A DNA stretch of 64,000 nucleotides from Halocafeteria seosinensis (lineage: Eukaryota; Sar; Bigyra; Bicosoecida): NCBI GenBank assembly GCA_001687465.1, contig LVLI01000336.1, positions 86,776-150,775 of the forward strand, given 5' to 3'. A program made the translations under genes and the position numbers. The notes under the pieces are model-generated. The model worked only from the letters and a program-made list of their open reading frames with translations. It made no database searches and was not told the DNA's origin. Every line of letters starts with the position of its first letter. Position 1 is the stretch's first letter. Positions 1 to 12,500 of the stretch are shown piece by piece.

Positions 1-2312
1 CGACATGCTGTAAGATTCCAGCCACCACAGTAGCGCGAAGTCGGCCTTCTTCATCCCACAAAGCTCCTCCGATGTTATATTGACGTGAGGGTGCATTTGC
101 TGCCTCTGGTTCATAAACTTGTGACTCGGATTTAACAGATCCCGGAGAAGGCCGTGATTCTCTGTAGACTGAGCTGTTGTCAAATGTTTCCGTACTCTGC
201 GGCTCAACAGGGAAACCACTTTTCTCAGGAAAGTGCAGTGGTGAGAATCCACCCAGCGAATGAGCAGGCGAGGCGGAGTTGGCACTGTCCCCCTTTGTGT
301 CGGTATCCAATTGAACTGCCGCATTGTCTGTGGTCTTGGCAGTAAACTCTAAAGGTCCCTTGTACTTTTTCCGAGGACGTGGGATAGAGTACTGCCCGAT
401 GGGAGGAAGCCTTACCCCATCCGTCGAAATTGTTTTCTCGAACTTTTCCTGTTGAGACGGATCGGCCAATTTCTTGGTTAAATCACTGGGGAGCAAGTAG
501 TCACATGGATGCGATCCATCTATGGGACTGTAGAGCTGCTGTTTATGCGCCGTTTTAAGGTGTTCTCTCGCTATTGGAGGACCTTGGGTAATATTCAGAT
601 ACCTTTGATGCTCCTTTGTTTCCTCATCCTCTGAGTCATATTCTGTATCGTCGATGGAATCATAGTTTCGGAATTCTGCCTCTTTACCTTGCTGTTGGTC
701 CGATTCAAATTTCTCTTTCTCCGAAAAATACTGAGACTTATCGGGCTGGGCAATAAAAGTAGCACCAAGATTTTTCTTACGATTTTCCGATGGTTGAAGA
801 TACAATTGCTCAAGCAAAATTAGTTTTGAGTCGGTATCCGTCAATGGCGCCCGTTGTTCAGTCCCCTTGTTTGAATACGAATCTTTAGCCTTCTTCCATT
901 CCTCGGTGAGAGAACTATGTTTCTGAGTCTCTCGCTGTACACGGACTAGTTGGTCAATGAATGTCTTCTTCTGCACGGCCGTTTTCTGCTTAAAGCGATC
1001 GTACTTTTCCATCTCCGCGTTCACCTGGGTGAGCAGACCCCATACATCGCCAGTTTGAAGAAAAGAATCAGCCAACTCCCTCATGCGAGGGTGAGAAAGG
1101 AATCCCTGTTGCCTCCGCATATACGCTTCCCTTCTTCCCAGCATTCCTCGTAGCATCCGTTGGATTTCCGTAGCGGCGCGATGCTCCTTGGCCTGTCTTC
1201 TTTTCCTTGCTCGTTCCAGTTTACGCTGCCTCTCCAGTTCGTAGTTTTCCGTTTCTTTTCTGGCTTGGGCCCACCATTCATCCCTATTCTTATAGACTGA
1301 CCAACATCGAGCAGCAGATTGGATCCGCACAGATGCAACATCTTGAGCAATTCTAGCATGGTGCTCCCGCATACGTGTGTACCACTTTCGCACGAAGAAA
1401 CCTCGTACGAACCTTTGGATGATTCGTGCAGTCCTGGACCTGAAACTAGCAATATAGAGCGGTAAAATGTATTTTCTCGTGAAGAACCCGTGCCATGCTG
1501 CTTGGATAACCACTGCCGCCGACTCCAACAGCAGATACTGCCGTAACTCGCGAGTGCGCTTACGTGCTAGAAATCCTCTTCCAATCCTTGTGATTAGTGT
1601 CCCCGCTATTTGGTACAGGAAAAGGAGGGTTACTTTATCTTTCTTCAGCAGGAAGTCCCGTTCATGATGGAATTTGGTCAACACGGGATAAACCATAGGA
1701 TAAACCTGCTCCAGGCGAACACGCTGCATGGAGCCGTGGATCACATCGGTATCAAAGTAGGCTTCTTCGCCAGGGCCAAACACAGTCTCATAAGGGTCTT
1801 CAAGAGACATCAGCAACTGGCATCGTCGCGCCTGCTTCTTTTGTATATCCCTGATGTGTCTGCCGAGGATACGTCGAGCGTCCTGCAGAGCTAACCTTTG
1901 TCGCCTCCACAGCTGCATTGTTGGTCCGTAAGTGTTTTCCATGTGTTGCGGCAAAACGAGCGTCATCTTGCTGAACCAAATGACGTTATTCTCGATAATG
2001 AACTGCACATATCTCCCAGCGCTCTTGAGGTCCGCTGCCTCTATCGAGGGAGACAATGGAAGCATGGCCGGTCTAGGAGCTGTACAAAAGAAACAAATAC
2101 TCCCCGTGGATATGATGCTCGTAAACATGTCGTTGTCGTTGAGGATCCAGCTTACCATTGATGCTTCCAGGAGGCCCCAGGTCAAAATTTGTTTTAAAGA
2201 TTGTAGCGCCAATGTGGTGCAAAGGCACCGGGTAGTCTAATGTGGAACTTGGTACCCCTTTCTTTTTGTTGGGGCTCTCCGTTTTCCCATTATTCCCTGC
2301 TGTCGACGACAT
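1..2312 (-). CDS. IQ-motif (calmodulin-binding) protein, partial at left edge
   Basis: The gene reads leftwards from an ATG at 2312. Exon 1 is 2312-2156, a 76-nt GT-AG intron spans 2155-2080, and exon 2 stays open from 2079 to the window edge, giving at least 745 residues with the C-terminus missing. Several IQ-type repeats lie at about residues 210-380: IGRGFLARKR, VIQAAWHGFFTRK, IIQRFVRGFFVRK, RIQSAARCW and EIQRMLRGMLGRR. The downstream part is charged, then Ser/Pro-rich and probably disordered. IQ motifs bind calmodulin or EF-hand light chains in a calcium-dependent or independent way. No motor, GAP or kinase domain is visible in the part present. Axonemal or cytoskeletal scaffolds often look like this, but that role is inference. 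The IQ assignment is firm and the specific function is unknown. Confidence 0.75.
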
Positions 2313-2986
2313 CGTGCGCCCTTGTTGCCCCTTTTAGAGGTCTATTTTCCTCCTCTCGGTCAGTCTCCAAGGGCAGGCGCCAGCCAGCAACCAACGTTGA
2401 GACCAAATACGAAAGAAGTACCTCCTATTAGCTCTGTAAAGCAGTGATTATAGTCATGTAGCTCGTGGAGACCGTTGAGCTATTGAGGCAAAGCTCAATG
2501 CAACGGACCACACTGCAAAAGCGGCTGCTGCATTGGTTCACACGGCCATAAAATTGTATTGCACTGTTAACAAAGTAAAAGCCTGTTGGATGTCTGTATT
2601 GTGGCTTATGAGTCTGACTGTGGTGGATACAACATACACATTTCGAGAAGTAGCAAACTTTCCGCATGTTCACCACTTCATTGAGTGACTTCCAAGCTCC
2701 ATACACGTAAATGCGTGGAATGGCTAGTGCGTCACTCTAGCATTATCGTGGAAACGCAAGATCCACGTTATACATGCCAGAGGGAGTTTGCTCAAAAATA
2801 CCTTCCGGATGATCGTTTACTACCTGACATATAGCTTGGTTGGATCGGTCACGCAAAGAGTAATAAAGGCTATCATAAAGCACGTGCTATGACTAACAAC
2901 GTAGTGAACGTGTGCCGTTTAAGCGTGTACATTGGTATATCCACCTTAAAGAAACAGATACAAGAAGTCTAACCCGGTAGAACAAA
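2313..2986. other. intergenic, 674 nt
   Basis: This lies between the 5' end of the IQ-motif gene and the 3' end of the helical-toroid gene. A 92-codon minus-strand frame (2428-2706) has no convincing start and no recognisable motif. No RNA gene or repeat was seen. Confidence 0.5.
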
Positions 2987-4108
2987 TTAGAAGAACCCTT
3001 TCACTCCGGCCCTCGAAGTAGCAGCGGTAAGACTCGCCGCAAGACTCACTGCATTTATGTCCAAGTGCTCCTGCCAACTGCCAACGCTTTGGTTGTCTTC
3101 CTTACTCCAAAAGCTTTCAATTGTCTCCGCCATTGGCATATACTCATTTAGTTGGCTTAGGTCAACCGAACTAGAGCTTGGTAGACTGCCGGTCACACGT
3201 AGACCTAAACTCAGACCACATTCCCGAAAAGCCAGTCTCCGAGTTGCAGGTTTTACTAACGATTCGTTGTTCTTATATATCTTAAGTCCTTTTTTGCAAT
3301 CTTTATAGAGTTTAGACGGAAGAAGAGAAGAAGGAAGGCCATCGTTTTGCTCTTCCAATTCCATGGCCCGGGGAATACTAAGCAGTAGACCTCCCAGACC
3401 CAGCGGGTCAGACGTCTTCCAATCCATCTGTGCACAGAGCGCATCCATCTTTACGATTACGTCATCTAGTTCCGCAGCTTTATCTGGAACACTCTGTTTC
3501 GCCTGACGAGCCAGTATTCCTCCTTCTAGAGGATCGTGGGCTCCCATGAAGGGCACTGACGGCCTCGATAGATCTGTACTCATTTTCCAGTACATATGGG
3601 GGCGCTCACCTCGCTTCCCGATAAACCGTCCACCTGCTATTGTCAACTCAGCGGCCCAAACTAGATATTTTGGATCGGAAGTCTCTTTTCCAGTGTGCAG
3701 CAGAGCATGAATCCATCTCGTGATGTAGTGAAAATACTGACCATCTCGATCCCACTCATCGTCTTCATGAAAAGGCTCACTCTCAGCTCGCTCAGATTTG
3801 GGCTTGCCGATACGGAGTCCACCAATCGTTGGGTGATCACGGCCTTCGTCTTCTGACAGTCCACTTATCCATCCCTTGCGTGAGTCATCTTCCCGGAATC
3901 GACCGAGCACGTTATGAACTTCATCTATCAGTGTCAAAGCCATATGTCGATAGCGCTCTTCGCCGGTGATGTGACTCAATCCCAGAAAAGTTTGTACGGC
4001 GAACGCATCTGTCCATAAATACCTTCGCCTCCTATTTCCGGAGCCTTGCAGTCCTGTACGGGCCGCAAAATCCTCCATTAGTTTCTTCGCGGTATCCAGT
4101 TTCGTCAT
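2987..4108 (-). CDS. intronless all-helical (six-hairpin-like) protein of unknown function
   Basis: A single open frame gives 373 residues. The first ATG is at 4108; the two codons open upstream of it contain no ATG. The N-terminal part, with YLWTDAFAVQTFLGL at about residue 32, HMALTLIDEVHNVLG near 60 and YFHYITRWIHALLH near 130, has the repeating aromatic helix pairs of alpha/alpha-toroid (six-hairpin) proteins such as GH88/GH105-like hydrolases and cellobiose-epimerase-like folds. I do not recognise a specific family or a catalytic acid pair. The protein has no signal peptide and looks cytosolic. In a region where most genes carry introns this one has none, so acquisition from bacteria is possible. 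It is transcribed away from the divergent Kelch gene across a 963-nt gap. Coding status is confident, fold moderate, activity unknown. Confidence 0.7.
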   Translation of the reverse strand: MTKLDTAKKLMEDFAARTGLQGSGNRRRRYLWTDAFAVQTFLGLSHITGEERYRHMALTLIDEVHNVLGRFREDDSRKGWISGLSEDEGRDHPTIGGLRIGKPKSERAESEPFHEDDEWDRDGQYFHYITRWIHALLHTGKETSDPKYLVWAAELTIAGGRFIGKRGERPHMYWKMSTDLSRPSVPFMGAHDPLEGGILARQAKQSVPDKAAELDDVIVKMDALCAQMDWKTSDPLGLGGLLLSIPRAMELEEQNDGLPSSLLPSKLYKDCKKGLKIYKNNESLVKPATRRLAFRECGLSLGLRVTGSLPSSSSVDLSQLNEYMPMAETIESFWSKEDNQSVGSWQEHLDINAVSLAASLTAATSRAGVKGFF

Positions 4109-5071
4109 CTTCAACTGCGATGTTTGTGCGTTTAAAAATATTGTGGCTCACTTTCACCAATGGTTCTGACCACTCAGAACGATATGTGTATCAGCTTAAT
4201 CGAGTCAATCCAATCAGAAAAGTCAAATTGCTTAGACAATGTATAGTGTCCGACTCCAGGCTGGGAACGCTTGAGTGACGTGTTAAACCGTACCGAAATT
4301 TCCTGTTCCATGTAGACAAATAGGTCCTGAAGTCCATGTACAAGTGGCCTGCGACCGGCGTGCAACTATTTTTTGTTCCTAAATTGCCGACCTTAGATGA
4401 GAGATCGTGTTTTGCAACCCACATTGACTTGTTGACAAGTTGTTGAAGTTAATGGACCATAATAATGGTGTCGCGGATGTTCAAGGGACGGTCTCAAGCA
4501 GACTCTCAAACATGACTGCGCCCGTCCGGTGTACCATTCCGCTTCAGAAAACATGCAATACTCCCAAGAAGACAGCTGTCAAGCTTGGTAGCAATAAGCT
4601 AGCCACTACTGTCGTGTATAAGCGATAAGTTGCCAACCCTGAATTCATGAAGCACGATCTACATGCTCCATCTTTGGACTCCAGTGTCTATTAGTACCGA
4701 TAAGCCGAATATTTCCTTAACACTGCAACTTCATTCAAAAGCTGCATAATGTTATAGCTTATTGGCACCGAAGTTGAACCTCAGTTCCTCAGCTGCCACT
4801 TACAATTCAAACACGATTCAAATTCAAATACATTTCCAATTCACTCAGTCATTGATAATGAGTGAAGCACATGTTGTTTCAGGGCAACCACCACAATCGA
4901 TACTCAATTGAAAAGGGATCTTCCTTTGTGGAGTTCGACTGTGATTGTATTGTGGTGTATAACAAACAACAACCTACCTACCTACCCGAGCGTTAGGTCA
5001 ACGGCCAAGTACTGCGCGCCTTCCATTTGAAATACACGGCTGTCTTCCATCGAGGGTTTCACCTCTAAAGA
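4109..5071. promoter_or_regulatory. divergent intergenic region, 963 nt, with short tetranucleotide run
   Basis: This gap separates two divergent genes (minus gene ending its 5' side at 4108, plus gene starting at 5072), so it should hold both promoters. A CCTA tetranucleotide run lies at about 4973-4986, and an A/T-rich stretch with repeated ATTCAAA units at 4803-4835. No open frame here looks coding. Confidence 0.4.
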
Positions 5072-7605
5072 ATGGATTTCTCGCAAGAACTTTACCCGAC
5101 CCAGATGGAGAATTCAATGATGCAACAGGAGAGCCCAGCGGAATCGTCGAAATCGAGGCATGTGATTAAAGAAATCCGTGTTTTCTTTGATACTGACGAC
5201 TCTCAGGAGAGTCAGAGTCAGGAGAACGAAGATGAGGACATGCAGCTATCCCAGGACCTGCTGTTCCCCCAATCCCAGCATCGTTTGCAACAAAGAAAAC
5301 AACATAGTAACAAGAAAACGTCGACGTCTAAGCGAGGTACCTCTAGAAAAGGTGGAAATAAGCCAAAGTCAACATCGAGAAGCACCAGTCAGCAAACTGG
5401 AATTCAAACAGAGGCTGGAGACGTTAAGATTCATAGAAGGACGGATCCTTCTTCCAACACGCCTTATATTTCACTTACCTGTACAGAATTCACAGGCGAA
5501 ATAAATCTTGAATCCATTTTGAACAGTAAGTGCGTCAACGTTTCCCTGGTATACATGTTAAAGATGGCACAGGATCCTTCCGTACTACAGCGGGGACAAA
5601 GGCGAGCAATGATGCTTTGATGGGCACCGAGTCTGACAACCAAGACTTCGATTCAATGTGGGTGGATGCAATGCAAGACATGCAAAAATCGCAAGAGCGC
5701 AGCATAGACGACAAGATTAGCGAGGCACAGAAGCACGCGCGTGAAAATGTTAACTTTGCAAAATCGCGTTCCACATACTCCCCTGCCAATGGCGCAGTAG
5801 ATCCAACAGATGTTTCGCCGGCGTCAAACGCCAACTCGGTAGAAAAGAAAGCGGTTTCGTTTGCTGAACCGCTACATAGCGTCATGAATGCAGACAATAC
5901 CACTGGGAGAAAGCATCGCCGAGAAAGTGAACCTGAAGACATCAATGCATTAATAAAGTCCCAGAAGAAATTGAACAAGAAGAATCGCAGTTCCTCTAGT
6001 ACTACGGAAAACGAACAGCAGAAGATGACGGAGGATGGTCCTAGCCCGTATCCCTTAGTGTGTGTTGGTAGTGTACTGTCGGTTGGCGCTAAGTATGGAA
6101 AGGCAGATAAATACGAGATGCAATCCGTTAAACTCAGCTCTGAGAATACTGGCGGAAAGGCACCATCGAAACGGTGGGGTCATCGATGTGTGAGCATTAG
6201 CAACAAGAAGCTCCTAGTATATGGTGGGGAGACCTCTGAGGATAATACTGCTGTAGCGGACGAGGCGATGGTAGCGAAAGGTGACACGCATCTTTTTGAT
6301 ATAGAGAACATGCGTTGGGAAAACTGTACCACCACGGATGTAAGTGTCAAATCTCCAAGATTGCTACTTGAACGTATGTAGCTATATGTATCATCGTTGC
6401 AGGGTGAGCAACGAGCTTGGCATGGCTTGGTTTCTTTGGGGGATCGAGCCTTTGCCTTTGGTGGTGAGCGGCAAACAAAACTAGGGACCGAACAGTGCAC
6501 CTCAGCAATGGTATGGATGCCCCGTATTCCAGCAAAACTGTAACTAAACAGTACACTACTTTGGCTTCTCTGCAGTTTTTTGACACTATGTTGAATCTAT
6601 GGTACCGCGCTGAAGATGCTGGAACTCCTCCAACTGCTCGTGCAGGTCACAGTCTGTGTGTTGTGGAGGGGGATGGTGATCACAAGGCTTCGTACAAGAA
6701 AGAACTCAGCGGTATTAATTCTGCCAAAGAGTTACAGCAGTGGATATCCGAAAAGATCTGGCAGGAAAGTAATAGTGCCAACGAATACTCTTCGCAGAAA
6801 GTAGTTGCGTTCGGAGGTATCGCTAGGAGAAAGTGGACGAACGAGCTGTTCTGCTTAGACGTTGACACGATGAAATGGCGCGTAGTCAAGCCCAAGGGAA
6901 CTGCCCCTTCTCCTCGCTGCTATCACTCTGCGGTGGGAATGGGCAGCACCATGGTCGTCTTTGGTGGAAACGACGAAGACAAGTCCTTTAATGACGTGTA
7001 CGTGCTTGATACGTCAACTGAGCCTTGGGTATGGGTTCGTCCTTGTGTAGTCGGAGAACCTCCACAAGCTCGTACCGGACACGTTGCGCTTAAGGTATCT
7101 CCTCGCCATGTAAGTTAAGAATCATACGCACGGTAGCATAACTCTTTTGTTTAGAAGTGTCGCATTTGTTAAACAGATATTAGTTACTGGAGGTTGGGAT
7201 CCAAATGCTGAAGGTGATGCTCTCACTCTATTCAACGACAGCTTTCTCCTCGACTGTGAGGAATGGGAATGGATCAAAATTCAGTCTACAAGCTTTAGTC
7301 TGTCGAAAGATGGGGCCCCTATTGCCGGGAGTAGTCCCTTGGCAACTGGACGTACGGGACACAGCGGAGTAACGGTGAATCTAATCGATGAATCCGGCAG
7401 TCTCGGTGAGAACACTGCCGATTTCATAAATCCTGCATGCGTGGTTTTTGGAGGAGTCAAGGAAGATGAATGTCGGCACAACGATATCGCTGTACTCATG
7501 ATGCCAACTATCGTCCGTGATGCATGGGACTCCTATTTCCAAGATGTCAATCCGCGGCTTTCCGTCAGTCCGATTCCTATGGCAAACTTGGACGATATAC
7601 AATGA
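5072..7605 (+). CDS. Kelch-repeat beta-propeller protein
   Basis: Five exons, 5072-5525, 5591-6339, 6403-6510, 6576-7109 and 7177-7605, give 757 residues in one frame. The first acceptor could also be at 5563 or 5572 without changing frame. Residues 1-330 are Ser/Gln/Lys-rich and probably disordered. The rest holds about five Kelch blades, each with a buried GG pair preceded by a hydrophobic strand: LLVYGGE, AFAFGGE, VVAFGGI, MVVFGGN, ILVTGGWDP and VVFGGV, with the usual downstream Trp. Intron junctions restore blade continuity, for example at RTGHVAL to ILVTGGW, which supports the model. Kelch propellers are protein-interaction platforms, often ubiquitin-ligase adaptors or actin binders. No BTB or F-box is present here, so the partner is unknown. 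Confidence 0.85.
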
Positions 7606-8050
7606 GAATCTCAAACATTGGGTAATGGCGGACTGGACCGTAAGTCTCACTTGCGGGCATGCTTAATATGCCCTGAGTTTTTATCATTTTTAGTTCCAGT
7701 GTAGCCCCTTCCTGCGTCATACAATAAGTAGCAAGTGCGACTTATCCTCGTCAAAGAGAAAATGAAAATCAAATTGGTTTACACCACTGTTGCAAAGAAA
7801 TCCAGGACCTCAATGTTGTGTGCCGTGGCAAGTAGGCCTGTGCCGCAACCTCAATTATGACTTAATCATTTCACCCTTGGTGAAGTCGCCAGTCAGTGCG
7901 ACGCCAGAGTTTGTCTGTGAAGTTAACTAAACAGCTGCTAACATACTAAAATACACCACATGTGATACCATTGGCATCTCAGAGTGGGTTCAATATTGCT
8001 CATACACATTGTGCCCGTTTCAAGCGGGGTATATAGAGCAAATAGGAACC
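7606..8050. other. intergenic, 445 nt
   Basis: This is the gap between two same-strand genes. It should hold the 3' end of the Kelch gene and the promoter of the Lys/Ser-rich gene. Nothing else was seen in it. Confidence 0.4.
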
Positions 8051-9018
8051 ATGGAAGAGGAGGATACGGGAGGCTTTGCTGAGCCGGAGGGATTCCAATC
8101 TTCGCATTATGAGGCGGTATGTAGAGTTCTACGCTTCAGCACCACGTACGCACATAATTCTTTGACCCCCTATTGTGTCACACGTCTGCAGAATCGAGTG
8201 AAAATGCTCCAGGAAATGGCGGATAAAGGCAGTCAGCGACTGTCATTCGGTAAGCCGACTTGAATAAATACACGCATGCATGGTTGGCTACTGCGCATTT
8301 CGAGTTTCTTCCAGAGGAATTCAAGAGACAAAGAAAAAGCGAAGTGGTGAGCGAAAGAGATAGCAAGGAGGCTAACCGAAAATTTCTGGAGGAATTGGCG
8401 GCCGATCGCGAACGCCGATTGAAGCGAAATACGCAACAGGAGGATGAATCGGATAATACCCACAAGCGCCATGGGAGATCGAAAAAGAGCAAAAAGTCGC
8501 GGCGGTACAGCTCCAGCAGCAGCAGCAGCAGTAATGACACTGCGAGCGCTACGGACGAGGACAGTGGAAGTGATCAACGAAAGCACAAACACAAGAAAAA
8601 ATCATCTTCCAAAAAGAAGAAAAAGCATTCTCATCGTTCTAGTAGGCACAAGAAAAGTCGCTCAAGAGCTGAATCGGATGAGGACTCTGATAGCGATAGC
8701 AGCAAGGAGGAAACGCGTCACAGGAATAAACACTGGAAACGACACCGAAGAGATTCAGATACCAAGGACCATGTAATATCGAAGGCTGAATCGACGAAGC
8801 ACCGTTCAAAAGATAACTCCTCTTCGAAGGAGAAAGAGCACGGAGAAGTCGACGATTCTGATTCCTCCTTCAGTGCCGGCTCGGATGGTGGGCCTGTCAA
8901 ATTGAGTGCATATTTTTACAAGGATAGACATCCCGATGACGGTAACCACGAGAAGCACGAAGATCGCCGTAGCTCAAAGCAAAGGAAGCACAAACACAAG
9001 AGTAAGAGGCATCACTGA
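8051..9018 (+). CDS. Lys/Ser/His-rich nuclear protein, possibly splicing-associated
   Basis: Three exons (8051-8116, 8192-8249, 8315-9018) encode 275 residues. The N-terminal 75 residues look structured: an acidic start, then a helical stretch with LQEMADKGSQRLSFEEFK and FLEELAADRERRLKR. The remaining 200 residues are low-complexity, with alternating Ser runs and Lys/Arg/His-rich blocks such as SKKKKKHSH and KHKHKSKRHH, typical of nuclear-speckle and spliceosome-associated proteins. Both introns (75 and 65 nt) have good GT-AG borders and preserve the frame into the EEFK segment. I do not recognise the family. The splicing link is inferred from composition only. Confidence 0.7.
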
Positions 9019-9518
9019 TGCTAACTGCACAACGGATATCAAGTTCATCTCTCTCTCTGCGAGAGGAACATGACCACACGATTTCTTTATTGGAGCTTGA
9101 GGGCATACTACGTTTGGAAAACGGCACGCGCATTTCGTTAAGATTTATAGACTGACCGTCACCATGGGAGACGGAAAAGAAGCCAGAGTTACGTAACCAG
9201 TGTACCAACTTCGTTGTGTATGGTTTAACCTGAAGTATGGGACTGTAGGGCTTCTTGCTTCTACCAGTCGCCGGCTCGAGATTTGCGCCTGACAGAACTG
9301 GATCCCCTTCCACATACAAGTGAGACTCAATAATATGAGTCAATATGCGTTGCACTTAAGTGTGTACATGCAGACTTAACAGAATACACAACTTTGACGA
9401 GTGACTTCGTCCAGTGTTCAAAAACTTCGGTTGCTAGGATTTGGTTGAGTTTAGCTGATTATTTCATGTTTGATATTCAATTTGGCGTATCAACACACAG
9501 ATTACCGCATGATAAAGT
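9019..9518. other. intergenic, 500 nt
   Basis: A minus-strand frame at 9355-9019 runs 152 codons but lacks an ATG and continues antisense into the preceding gene. I treat it as spurious. Otherwise nothing was seen. Confidence 0.4.
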
Positions 9519-12500
9519 ATGTCAGTGCTACAATGCGCTCAAACCATTGCTGAGAGCTTGGCATTGCAAGCGCCCCAGCACGGGTTACAGTTAGATGAAG
9601 CTGTTGAGCTACTTTCACAGGATACAGTCTCCTCTTCCACAGCTACAGAGCGCCAGCAGGAGGATGAAGGCCGTTCGTACGTCCGTGCGCTTACTACGGG
9701 CGTCATTGAACAGCCTCATGACCTGTATAAGCAGGATTACTGGCGGGGACTGCTAGCCCAGGAGCCTCAAAGGAGGCATTTAATGCTAGCATTGGCGCTT
9801 CGAGAGGACATTCAGGTTCGTATACGAGAACCTGAAAGAGGCAATACAGAAGAAGGACAGGACGCCTCTTGGGAAACTGTGGCGGCATTGATTCAATCGG
9901 AGGAATCGTTTGAAACTCGTAAGTGCACAGTCCAACTTTCACGCTCTGCTCTCCTGGATTCACGTAGAGCTCGATGACGCTGTATATGCAGTCTTATGTC
10001 GGATGGTCTTCTTACCATCGGAGGGTGCAGTGGCTGTGGAACGTGGGACGTCTCTTCCGGACGCAAAAATTGGAACTACCTCGCTGGAGATGTTATCGCT
10101 CGTGGCACAGGCGTACGTTGATGGTTATGGCTATGGCTAGCACGGACATGTTTTTTTTACTATTCAGTAATCTGTGTGATTGCTGTATGTTTTCAGTGGT
10201 CCCAAGGGGGTATCCGCCAAAGCTTTGATGGAAAAAATGGGAATCGACTCGAAGGCCGTGTTTTACCATGTTAGTCCTTGTTAGCCATCTGATGCTCGAT
10301 ACTTGCTTACCTTTGTCGATGCCCGCGACAGATGCTTCCGCTACTAGAGAGAGGGCTTGTCAACAAGAATACAGAGATGCAAGGCCGTTTGAATAGGTTC
10401 ACACTCTTCCGATACAACCATACTGATAACGTCAATAACACCACCAAGGCTGTATCTCAATTGGTGGATATTTTACGGGAAGTTTCTGGAAATGCCATTG
10501 TAAGCCCACGATGCACGTGTGTTCTGTTCAATCATCAAGTGATACCGTTTTAATTGTTACGCAGCGCGTTTCAGAAGCGTTGGAGATGCTAGCTCTGAAC
10601 AGAACAGAAAAATCCAAGATTCGAGAGTACGTTTCTTCGACTCAGGTACGTTCTCTCGTGAACTAGTGTTACTGAATGGACCACTGCTATGCCCGTGTGC
10701 CACTTGCAGGATGCCACGTGCCCTATTGAGACGGTTAGATTGAGAGAGTTATCTTCTGCGACTGCAGTCGGCGATGAAGAGGCGGACAATGATGACCATG
10801 CAGAGGGTGCTCTGGTTAACTGTTTCCGCCTGAAGCCCAATGCTCGAGAGGCGGGAACTGCCTCGTCTGAGCAGATTGACATTGGACCCAACTCCTTGGC
10901 CTCGTCGGATATCCTAAAAAGGCAACTTCTGCCCAGCACGCAACCCTCGGGACAAGGCAGTTTATCGTCTGCTGCCTCTAAGCGCAGAAAAATCGGTCAA
11001 GTGAATTTTACCCAGGAAGCAATCGAGAGGATTACGCTAGCAGGGCCGGATGGGATACGATCTTCTGAGCTCCAACGGCAGCTGCGGGTGGGTGGAAAAC
11101 TCTTCTACAGAATTCTGCTTGATCTACGAAAACGATCTTCGGTCACTTCAGTACCCATTTCAGTTGGCAAACTCAATGAACAATGCTTGTTTTTGTCTTC
11201 GGAGATGGCAATGGCGAAGAAAAATGGGACCGAATACCACCCTTCTACGGCAGACTCCCGCTTGATTGAATACCTTAGGGAAAACAGCAGTGTCTCCGAT
11301 CAATATTCAACGACTAGAGATTCGAGAGTTGTGGTTTTGACAGAAAACAAGGTATGGGAGGTTGCTGAAAGTTTTACCAATGTTCAGCACTCTAGTACGC
11401 AATTTTGCAGAAGAAGAATCTTCGAGCACTAATAGAGTACACAGTCCGTAGGTGGAAGGTTGTACATCGCCATTTTCTGGGCAGTGTTGCTCGGGCATAT
11501 GATGAGAGCGCATATAGCACTACCGTACGTGGTCCCAACTAATGCTTTGCTCTCGCATAAGACTCCAACGGAAGCTCTCCTTCGCAGATTGACAGGACTA
11601 CGTTGCTCAATACACTAAGGCCCATGGCCGCAGAAGGGAAACTGCTGCTTCACGAAGGAACCATATATCATCAAGCTTCGAACAAACCCTTGAAAATTCC
11701 CGTCGTAGCTGACCCGTCAGCGTCCGAAGAGGAGGTTGATGAATTTCTGAGAGGAAACGAGGAATGTCAACGTATCCATCCACGGTGGTATAGGGGATCC
11801 GTAAAATTGTTTAAGCTGCTAGGGAGAGGGAAATTGCCGTCAGTGGACCACGAGGAAGAAGTTTCGTCGGACTCGGAAGGTACGATTCAAGTCAAGTGGC
11901 TTAGGTGTCGCAACCGTGTAGTGTGGAGTACAAGTGTTGGTTCGCTCTATGCAGATGATCAACCAAATGACCGGGCTACAAAAATTCCAGAAGAAGGGAA
12001 AGTAGCATCGGTCGGAGCGTCCCGCTCCTTTTCTGTGACTGATACTGTCACTGGACGTGGTGAACAGACATCGTCGGTGGCACACGAGACAACTACTGCG
12101 CTGGTCTCGGACAGCAGTCAAAAATCTGTTGTAACGAACGGGGACCATCTACAAGGCGAGCAGCTGGCACGTCTGACGGAGTCACGAATTCCGCTTCGGC
12201 TACAGAGCCTACAGAAACCTGCTGTTAGTTCTCGAATTTCCGGTCACACCACAGAGCGAATTTTAGCACCGTTGGTGAAGTGCCGAGGAGGAAAAGTTCT
12301 ACGCGCAGCAGCACTACATTGCAGTATCATACGCTATCTGCTCTCGAAGGCGAAGAGGTACCGACTCCCCTTGGATCGTTCGACTAGCTTTGACCTGAAT
12401 GATTTCTTGTTACATTTTCGGGTTGTCGACTACATCCATATCGTCGGTATTGCCCCGGGCCGTGGAAATTTCGCATCTCTTGCGGAAGATATCAACGACT

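Noticed and set aside
5535-5978. 147-codon minus-strand frame
   Set aside because: It is antisense to the Kelch gene's second exon, which is supported by splice phase and domain content.
8897-9355. 152-codon minus-strand frame next to the Lys/Ser-rich gene
   Set aside because: It has no ATG, an in-frame stop just upstream, and half of it is antisense to a real exon.
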